Origin: Methylobacter sp.
Lineage (GTDB): Bacteria; Pseudomonadota; Gammaproteobacteria; Methylococcales; Methylomonadaceae
DNA: 51,513 bases
NCBI GenBank assembly: GCA_004299305.1
Contig: SCPZ01000049.1
Coordinates: forward strand, 1 to 51,513
Direction: 5' to 3'
This document shows, piece after piece, positions 45,839-51,513 of this stretch. How positions within the stretch are numbered: the stretch's first letter is position 1; the number at the start of each line of letters is the position of its first letter. A program made the translations under genes and the position numbers. Under the pieces are notes generated by a model that had not been told where the DNA came from, searched no databases, and was given only the letters and a program-made list of their open reading frames with translations.

Positions 45839-48160
45839 ATGACACAAAACACCAACAACCTAGCCGCATACATCTGGTCTCTAGCTGACTTATTACGGGG
45901 CGATTTTAAACAAAGCCAATACGGTCGGATTATCCTGCCATTTACCTTGTTACGCCGTCTTGAGGGTGTATTAGAAGACAGTAAAGAAGCGGTGCTGACT
46001 CAGGTTGAAAAAGTACAAGCCATGAACTTGCCCGAAGAGGCACAAGAAAAGCTATTGTTAAGAGCCACAGGCGGCCTGTCATTTTTTAACATTTCCAAAA
46101 TGGATTTGTCCAAGCTCGGTGAAGCGGGCATAGCCGCTAACCTGGAATCCTACATTCAAGGCTTCTCCAAAGATGCCCGTGAGATTTTTGAACACTTTAA
46201 ATTCAATGAATTTATTGGCCAGCTCAACGATGCCAACTTGCTCTACAAAATTGTCCAAAAGGTCAGGCAAACCGATTTAAGCCCCAAAGCCATTTCCAAC
46301 CACGACATGGGACTGGTATTTGAAGAGCTGATCCGCCGCTTTGCTGAAGGTTCCAATGAAACGGCTGGAGAACACTTTACACCACGCGATATTGTGCGCC
46401 TGACCACCTCCTTAGTGTTTATGGAAGATGATGAAGCACTGACCAAACCGGGTATCATTCGCACCATCTACGACCCTACCGCAGGCACAGGCGGCTTTCT
46501 TTCTTCCGGCATGGAATACGTGCATGAACTCAATCCACAAGCCGTGATGCGTGGTTATGGGCAGGAACTCAACCCTGAGAGCTACGCAATATGCAAAGCT
46601 GATATGCTGATCAAAGGGCAGGAAGTCAAAAACATTAAGCTCGGCAATACCCTATCCAACGACCAACTGTATGCCGATAAATTCGACTACATGCTATCCA
46701 ACCCACCGTTTGGCGTGGACTGGAAAAAAATTGAATCCGACATCAAAGACGAACATAGCCTAAAAGGCTTTGATGGCCGTTTCGGCCCTGGCTTACCACG
46801 CGTCTCTGATGGCTCTTTGTTATTTTTGTTACACCTGATCAGCAAATTACGCGATGCGTCCGATGGCGGAGCACGTATTGGCATTATTCTTAACGGCTCA
46901 CCGTTATTTACCGGCGGTGCAGGTTCCGGTGAATCCGAGATTCGCCGTTACATCCTAGAAGCCGATTTGTTGGAAGCCATTGTCGCGCTGCCGACTGACA
47001 TGTTTTACAACACAGGCATTTCCACCTATATATGGGTGCTGTCCAATAAAAAGTGTGCAGAACGCAAAGGCAAAGTTCAGCTGATTAATGGCGTCAATCT
47101 GTGCAGCAAAATGCGTAAGTCGTTGGGTTCAAAACGTAATGTCATGGATGAAGATGACATTGCTACGATTACTCGTACCTTTGGCAGCTTTGCAGTCGTT
47201 GATGCTCGCGAGTTGGATAAACCCGCCGAACAAAAAAGCAATCGCGGTCGTCAATCCGCTAATCCAAAAACAGACGCGGCCAAAACCTTTGCCAGCAAGC
47301 TATTCAATACCCATGAGTTTGGCTACCGGCGTATCACCATTGAACGACCGTTGCGAGAATCCTTCCAGTTTAGCGATGAACGCATTGAAGAATGCCGTTT
47401 TGTTTCCGGTGCATTAAACACTGCCATGAAGTGGGTCTATAGCGAATACGGCACAAGTTGGTCTGATGATAAAGGTTGCGAATTTTATGGCAATTTAGCG
47501 GAGCAGGAAATTGAGATTCGTGCGTATATAAAAAGCCATTTTAGCGACTTAAAAGAAAAGCAGGTTAAAGACTTGCTTGAGCCCAAAATATGGTTAGAAC
47601 AAAAGCAAATTTTGTGTAAAGCCAAACAATTACAAATCGCCATCGGTACTGTCCAGCACGATGACATGAACGGCTTTGACGATGCTCTAAAGATCGCCTG
47701 TAAACAACAAGCTATTAGCTTAGACAGCAAAGAGAAAAAGCAAATTAAGGATGCCGTAAGTTGGAAGAATCCGGCAGCTGAAAAAGTCATCAAGAAAATT
47801 CATAAGGGCAAAGCCAATCCACTCTATGGTTTATTTGCCGTGGCTGGCGAAGTGATTGAATATCAAGCCGATGGTGACTTACGTGACAATGAAAACGTTG
47901 CTCTTGATCCTTCTCAATCTGTTAATACTATTAACGAAGCCTACTTTATCAAAGAAGTGCAACCCCATGTACCCGATGCCTGGATAGATGCCGGCAAAAG
48001 AGACCACAAGGATCAGCAGATTGGTATTGTCGGTTATGAAATACCGTTTAACCGGCATTTTTATCAGTACCAGCCGCCGAGGGATTTGGCCGAGATCGAT
48101 GCGGATTTGGATGCGGTGAGTGCCGAAATTATGAAGTTGCTGCAAGAGGTGCATTCCTAA
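45839..48160 (+). CDS. hsdM: Type I restriction-modification methyltransferase subunit HsdM
   Basis: The 773-residue protein has an HsdM_N-type start ([20 protein letters not shown]), AdoMet motif [10 protein letters not shown] with D212, and catalytic NPPF with N288 ([13 protein letters not shown]). [20 protein letters not shown] is also typical. The C-terminal part (about 450-773) exceeds a classical HsdM by some 250 residues and is largely helical. HsdM methylates adenine in the site recognised by HsdS. hsdS follows, separated by toxin-antitoxin genes. No hsdR is in the window. Confidence 0.92.
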   Translation: MTQNTNNLAAYIWSLADLLRGDFKQSQYGRIILPFTLLRRLEGVLEDSKEAVLTQVEKVQAMNLPEEAQEKLLLRATGGLSFFNISKMDLSKLGEAGIAANLESYIQGFSKDAREIFEHFKFNEFIGQLNDANLLYKIVQKVRQTDLSPKAISNHDMGLVFEELIRRFAEGSNETAGEHFTPRDIVRLTTSLVFMEDDEALTKPGIIRTIYDPTAGTGGFLSSGMEYVHELNPQAVMRGYGQELNPESYAICKADMLIKGQEVKNIKLGNTLSNDQLYADKFDYMLSNPPFGVDWKKIESDIKDEHSLKGFDGRFGPGLPRVSDGSLLFLLHLISKLRDASDGGARIGIILNGSPLFTGGAGSGESEIRRYILEADLLEAIVALPTDMFYNTGISTYIWVLSNKKCAERKGKVQLINGVNLCSKMRKSLGSKRNVMDEDDIATITRTFGSFAVVDARELDKPAEQKSNRGRQSANPKTDAAKTFASKLFNTHEFGYRRITIERPLRESFQFSDERIEECRFVSGALNTAMKWVYSEYGTSWSDDKGCEFYGNLAEQEIEIRAYIKSHFSDLKEKQVKDLLEPKIWLEQKQILCKAKQLQIAIGTVQHDDMNGFDDALKIACKQQAISLDSKEKKQIKDAVSWKNPAAEKVIKKIHKGKANPLYGLFAVAGEVIEYQADGDLRDNENVALDPSQSVNTINEAYFIKEVQPHVPDAWIDAGKRDHKDQQIGIVGYEIPFNRHFYQYQPPRDLAEIDADLDAVSAEIMKLLQEVHS

Positions 48161-48248
48161 ATACTGCCTGTAGAAAAATTCTCGCCACTAATGAGACAAT
48201 TGCCAAAAGTGTCGGCACTGCTGCCGCAAATAATTAGAGGATAAAGCC

Positions 48249-48614
48249 ATGCAAACTATTGAATTTGAAACCACCGCTTTTCAACACACTATCCGTATTC
48301 CCGATGATGTACCCGATGGCGTTTTAGTTCGGATTGTCTTGTCATTTGATGATGCAACAACAAAAACGCTGAGCAATAAAAGCCATTGGAAAAATTTACT
48401 CGGAGCTATGTCAAATGTGGGTAGTGACGAAGATTTTTCTCGATCTACTGATAATGACAAAACACAGCTAGCGGAAAAGTTTTCGCCCCTGCCAGAAAAA
48501 TTTAAATTAAGCCGTGATGAGTTGAACGACAGAAAGCCTGATTATCTGACAATGGCTGTCAATGAAATTGATATGCCTGTCCGAGATGAATGTAATGAAA
48601 AATCGTATTTTTAA
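48249..48614 (+). CDS. VapB-like antitoxin head with altered C-terminus
   Basis: The 121-residue protein starts with IEFETTAFQHTIRIPDDVPD, then GVLVRIVLSFDD, followed by LLGAMSNVGSDEDFSRSTDN, features of VapB antitoxins paired with PIN toxins. After about residue 75 it departs from that family. The usual PIN partner is missing; a HigB/RelE-like toxin follows with a 20-nt overlap. A decayed or recombined antitoxin is likely. Confidence 0.55.
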   Translation: MQTIEFETTAFQHTIRIPDDVPDGVLVRIVLSFDDATTKTLSNKSHWKNLLGAMSNVGSDEDFSRSTDNDKTQLAEKFSPLPEKFKLSRDELNDRKPDYLTMAVNEIDMPVRDECNEKSYF

Positions 48615-48978
48615 AACACGCTTTTTTGAACGCTGGATGCAAAAAGCTGAGTTAACAGATAATGCACTTTTAAATGCCGTGGCTGAAATGGAACGCGGTT
48701 TGATTGATGCGGATTTAGGCGGTGGCATTTTTAAAAAACGCATTGCGCTACCTAAGCGCGGTAAAAGTGGCAGTGTGCGCACGTTGATTGCGACCAATAA
48801 AAATGACCGGTGGTTTTTTGTGTTGGGATTTGAGAAAAACCAACGCGATAATATCAACTCAAAAGAGCTGTCATTTTTAAAAGACTTTGCCGCAGATTTA
48901 CTCACAATGTCAGATGAAAAGTTAGTAAACTCAATCAAAAGTAAAAATTTATTGGAGATTAGCCATGAAACGCAATAA
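48595..48978 (+). CDS. RelE/HigB-like toxin (PF06296 type)
   Basis: The 127-residue protein (start ATG 48595, alternatives 48562 and 48586) reads KTRFFERWMQKAELTDNALL, EMERGLIDADLGGGIFKKRI, GSVRTLIATNKNDRWFFVLG, then FEKNQRDNI, which is characteristic of the type II toxin family formerly called DUF1044. It is paired with the antitoxin gene at 48965, overlapping by 14 nt. mRNA interference is expected for the family. Confidence 0.82.
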   Translation: MKNRIFKTRFFERWMQKAELTDNALLNAVAEMERGLIDADLGGGIFKKRIALPKRGKSGSVRTLIATNKNDRWFFVLGFEKNQRDNINSKELSFLKDFAADLLTMSDEKLVNSIKSKNLLEISHETQ

Positions 48979-49213
48979 AAAAAGCCCGATTCTTGATGCG
49001 ATTTACGAAACAGCGTGTGATTTGCATAGTTGCGGAGCTTTTACCGATGAGCAAATGAATAAATATACGAAACTTGCTCCCAGCCCTATTGTTTTGGATG
49101 CGGATGTTTTGGCCTATTTGAATAAAAAATGTGATTTTAATCCTGAAAAAATGCAGGTTTTAATTAACGATTGGTTACGCAAGGATATTGAAATCGCGCG
49201 TTCTGTTTCATGA
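48965..49213 (+). CDS. Antitoxin with mixed HigA-like head and BrnA-like tail
   Basis: The 82-residue protein has an N-terminal part ILDAIYETACDLHSCGAFTD, typical for partners of this toxin family. The C-terminal part PIVLDADVLAYLNKKCDFNP, EKMQVLINDWLRKDIEIARS resembles the ribbon-helix-helix tail of BrnA-type antitoxins. It overlaps the toxin (upstream) and hsdS (downstream, 4 nt, ATGA), so it is translated with both. Confidence 0.7.
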   Translation: MKRNKKSPILDAIYETACDLHSCGAFTDEQMNKYTKLAPSPIVLDADVLAYLNKKCDFNPEKMQVLINDWLRKDIEIARSVS

Positions 49214-50550
49214 AATATCAGGCTTATGCTGACTATAAGGATTCTGGGATTGAGTGGTTGGGTGCTGTACCTACTCACTGGCATTTAGCTCGAATAAAAT
49301 ATATTGCCGAGCTCACTCCTAAGAAACCTAATGTTCAGCGTAATTTACAATGTAGTTTTGTTCCAATGGAAAAACTTAAAACGAATTCAATTGTTTTAGA
49401 CGAAGAGCGTTTAATTGATGATGTTTATGATGGTTATACCTATTTTCAAAATGAAGATATTTTAATGGCGAAAGTCACGCCATGTTTTGAGAATAAAAAT
49501 ATTGCAGTGGCGAAAGAATTGGTTAATCAGATTGGTTTTGGTTCTACTGAGATATTTGTTCTCCGAGTCAATGAAGAAGCTTCAAACAGATATTTATATT
49601 ACCGTTTGCAGGAAGATAGCTTTATGGATATAGCTACAGCAGCTATGACTGGGGCTGGTGGTTTGAAACGTGTTCCATCAGAGGTTGTAAATAATTTTAC
49701 TGCCGCGTTTCCTTTTGTAGATGAACAGGAAAATATCGCCAAATTCCTCGACCACGAAACCGCCAAAATCGACACCCTGATCGAAAAACAACAACAGCTG
49801 ATCAAGCTGCTAAAAGAGAAACGTCAGGCCGTCATTAGCCATGCCGTGACCAAAGGTTTAAATCCCAATGCCCCGATGCGCGACTCAGGGGTTGAGTGGT
49901 TGGGGGAAGTGCCGGAGCATTGGGTCGTGAGGCGTTTAAAGCATACTTCAAAGTTACAGTCGGGTATTCCTAAAGGAAAAGATTTAACGGGTAAAATTAA
50001 TATAAGTGTTCCTATGTTGCGGGTGGCGAATGTTCAAGATGGTTACTTAGATCTTAATGATGTCCATGAAATGGCAATTGAGCCAGAACAATTGCAACGA
50101 TATTCACTAGAGTATGGAGATGTGCTTATGAATGAAGGTGGAGACAATGATAAGCTAGGCAGAGGTGCTGTTTGGAAATCTGGGGTTGTTCCCTGTATTC
50201 ATCAAAATCATGTATTTGCGATTAGGCCATACTCTATTGAGCCCGAATGGCTGGATTTATTAACTAGCGCGAGTTATGCAAAATTCTATTTTTTTATGGT
50301 TGCTAAACAAAGTACAAATTTAGCTTCAATATCATCAACAAATATAAAAGAAACGCCTTTATTAATTCCTCCCGAGATGGAAAGGCGCGAAATAATGGAG
50401 TTTGTATTGAGAAAGCTTGAAGCTTTTGAGAATATTGAAGAAAAATGCTCCGCCCAAATTATATTATTTCAAGAACGCCGAACAGCCCTAATCGCCGCCG
50501 CCGTCACCGGTAAAATCGACGTAAGAAATTTCAAAGCAACAGGAGTATAA
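49210..50550 (+). CDS. hsdS: Type I restriction-modification specificity subunit HsdS
   Basis: The 446-residue protein has two target-recognition halves, each introduced by the conserved box (DSGIEWLGAVPTHW at about 11-24, and DSGVEWLGEVPEHW at about 226-239). Central (about 175-215) and C-terminal conserved helices carry FLDHETAKIDTLIEKQQQLI, KLLKEKRQAVISHAVTKGLN, and ERRTALIAAAVTGKID. It directs HsdM and HsdR to a bipartite site. It overlaps the antitoxin gene by 4 nt. Confidence 0.94.
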   Translation: MKYQAYADYKDSGIEWLGAVPTHWHLARIKYIAELTPKKPNVQRNLQCSFVPMEKLKTNSIVLDEERLIDDVYDGYTYFQNEDILMAKVTPCFENKNIAVAKELVNQIGFGSTEIFVLRVNEEASNRYLYYRLQEDSFMDIATAAMTGAGGLKRVPSEVVNNFTAAFPFVDEQENIAKFLDHETAKIDTLIEKQQQLIKLLKEKRQAVISHAVTKGLNPNAPMRDSGVEWLGEVPEHWVVRRLKHTSKLQSGIPKGKDLTGKINISVPMLRVANVQDGYLDLNDVHEMAIEPEQLQRYSLEYGDVLMNEGGDNDKLGRGAVWKSGVVPCIHQNHVFAIRPYSIEPEWLDLLTSASYAKFYFFMVAKQSTNLASISSTNIKETPLLIPPEMERREIMEFVLRKLEAFENIEEKCSAQIILFQERRTALIAAAVTGKIDVRNFKATGV

Positions 50551-50663
50551 ATCATGCTTGCCATCCGCCAAATTATTGAAGACCCACAAGATATGATTCC
50601 GATTCCGCCTGAGTTTCGCCACCGCCGTACCGAAGTTATTTTTATGGCGCTTGAACCGGAATC
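50496..50663. repeat. 168-bp direct repeat, copy 1
   Basis: Covers the last residues of hsdS (AAVTGKIDVRNF), the ribosome site and the first 36 residues of the antitoxin gene at 50554. Near-identical to 51163-51330 with scattered substitutions only. Confidence 0.9.
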
Positions 50664-50760
50664 AACAGCAGTAGAACGTAAACCTGGATTTTTAAAAGGC
50701 CAATTAGGTGACGCGTTTTTTGAGCCTTTGCCGGATACGGAATTAGACGCATGGGAATGA
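50554..50760 (+). CDS. Phd/VapB-like antitoxin
   Basis: The 68-residue protein MLAIRQIIEDPQDMIPIPPE, then FRHRRTEVIFMALEP, has a C-terminal tail GDAFFEPLPDTELDAWE typical of antitoxins that bind PIN toxins. Its last bases overlap the toxin start (ATGA at 50757-50760). Preceded by CAGGAG. Confidence 0.82.
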   Translation: MLAIRQIIEDPQDMIPIPPEFRHRRTEVIFMALEPESTAVERKPGFLKGQLGDAFFEPLPDTELDAWE

Positions 50761-51158
50761 ATTATTTGCTCGATACCCATGTTTTATTGTGGTGGGTATT
50801 TGATGATCCTAAATTGTGTGCTGAAAGTCGGGCAATTATTAAAAACCCGGAGCATCAAATTTTTGTCAGCAGTGCATCCGCTTGGGAAATTGCTACCAAG
50901 TATCGTATAGGTAAGATGCCGGAAGCCAAGATCCTAATGGAAAACTACCCGGCAATACTGCAACAAATGGGATTTCAAACGTTATCCATGACTACGGCGC
51001 ATGCATTAAAAGCCGGAAGCCTGGATATTAATCATCGTGACCCTTTTGACAGGATGTTAATGGCGCAAGCTGAACTGGAAGCGATGCCAATTATTACCTA
51101 TGATCGGGAATTTTTTACGGGAGCATTTCAGATTATCCCAGCCTTGCGTAGTCGATAA
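50757..51158 (+). CDS. PIN-domain toxin, VapC-like (Sll0205 type)
   Basis: The 133-residue protein MNYLLDTHVLLWWVFDDPKL, then FVSSASAWEIATKYRIGKM, DPFDRMLMAQAELEAMPIIT and YDREF carries the PIN acidic residues. An upstream ATG at 50751 is possible, but the ATG at 50757 overlaps the antitoxin stop and gives the family start. Ribonuclease activity is expected. Confidence 0.9.
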   Translation: MNYLLDTHVLLWWVFDDPKLCAESRAIIKNPEHQIFVSSASAWEIATKYRIGKMPEAKILMENYPAILQQMGFQTLSMTTAHALKAGSLDINHRDPFDRMLMAQAELEAMPIITYDREFFTGAFQIIPALRSR

Positions 51159-51162
51159 TTTC

Positions 51163-51330
51163 CGCCGCCGTCACCGGAAAAATCGACGTCAGAAATTTCA
51201 AACAATCAGGAGCATAAACCATGCTAGCCACCCGTCAAATTATTGAAGACCCGCAAGATGTGATTCCGATTCCGCCTGAGTTTCGTCACCGCCGTACCGA
51301 AGTTATTTTTATGGCGCTTGAACCTGAATC
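51163..51330. repeat. 168-bp direct repeat, copy 2
   Basis: Repeats the end of hsdS and the start of the antitoxin gene. The first part is a non-translated relic of the HsdS C-terminus. It shows that the antitoxin/toxin unit was duplicated or inserted here. Confidence 0.9.
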
Positions 51331-51490
51331 TATAAAACCACCACAACAAAATTTAGCGACTGAAACCGTCAAAGTTCCGCGCACTGATTGGTTTGTAACT
51401 ATTCAGACTTCGACCGTATTTAGACCTTCCAGGTTTTTAAAACCTGGAAGGTCTTGGCGTAACAATATATTTTTCAATAGGATGATTTAG
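51221..51490 (+). CDS. Second copy of the Phd/VapB-like antitoxin, altered C-terminus
   Basis: The first 36 residues (MLATRQIIEDPQDVIPIPPE, FRHRRTEVIFMALEPE) repeat the antitoxin at 50554. Then the sequence diverges (KVPRTDWFVTIQT) and the frame reads through a palindrome into SWRNNIFFNRMI. The original C-terminus is probably lost. A new partner gene may lie beyond the window. Confidence 0.55.
   Translation: MLATRQIIEDPQDVIPIPPEFRHRRTEVIFMALEPESIKPPQQNLATETVKVPRTDWFVTIQTSTVFRPSRFLKPGRSWRNNIFFNRMI
51422..51454. repeat. Perfect palindrome (AGACCTTCCAGGTTTT...)
   Basis: AGACCTTCCAGGTTTT is followed by one T and its reverse complement, giving a 16-bp stem. The sequence type is a common dispersed repeat in bacterial genomes. 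It interrupts the second antitoxin copy. Confidence 0.85.
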
Positions 51491-51513
51491 CCATAAAATT
51501 CTAAACGAACCGT

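Overview
This window looks like chromosome of a gammaproteobacterial methylotroph, most likely a Methylococcales-type methanotroph. The evidence is two tandem methylene-tetrahydromethanopterin dehydrogenase genes, a UvrY/GacA-type regulator, and the gammaproteobacterial order thrS-infC-rpmI-rplT-pheS-pheT-ihfA-merR-tRNA-Pro. The genus assignment is inference; the gene families are read from the sequence.

Layout, 1-28.7 kb (core-like). The window opens inside a FliK-type flagellar hook-length gene with a 42-bp in-frame minisatellite. A flavin reductase, motB and motA (minus strand), uvrY/gacA, the two mtd genes (minus), a large tripartite hybrid kinase, a PhoQ-like orphan kinase, an Aer-like chemoreceptor, bfd, and a LOV/PAS kinase with its NarL-type regulator follow. 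Then come dusA, tRNA-Val(GAC) and the translation cluster thrS to ihfA/merR, ending at tRNA-Pro(GGG). infC uses an ATC start codon. Several intergenic gaps hold hairpin-type miniature repeats whose ends lie on or next to stop codons.

Layout, 28.7-44.7 kb (integrated island, about 15.95 kb). It is bounded by a 62-bp direct repeat of the tRNA-Pro 3' end (28698-28759 and 44649-44710, one mismatch). It carries a relic of an older integrase, a tyrosine recombinase with two small helix-turn-helix genes, an unrecognised two-gene operon, and, divergent from it, a complete type I Zorya anti-phage system: zorA (MotA-like with a long tail), zorB (MotB/OmpA-like), zorC, and zorD (SNF2 ATPase plus Mrr-like nuclease). 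A GyrA-tail-like fragment, a VapBC-type toxin-antitoxin pair and a second integrase at the right end complete it.

Layout, 44.7-51.5 kb. Homology between the two att regions continues about 100 bp past the repeat, so this part is probably the start of a second element in tandem. It holds a type I restriction-modification locus (hsdM, hsdS; no hsdR inside the window) interrupted by toxin-antitoxin modules, with a 168-bp direct duplication at the 3' end of hsdS.

How the genes fit together. The left part is motility plus signal transduction around C1 metabolism. The right part is a defence island built by successive integrations at tRNA-Pro, combining Zorya, type I restriction-modification and several toxin-antitoxin pairs. 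The best candidate for something undescribed is the divergent two-gene operon at 31151-33120 next to Zorya.
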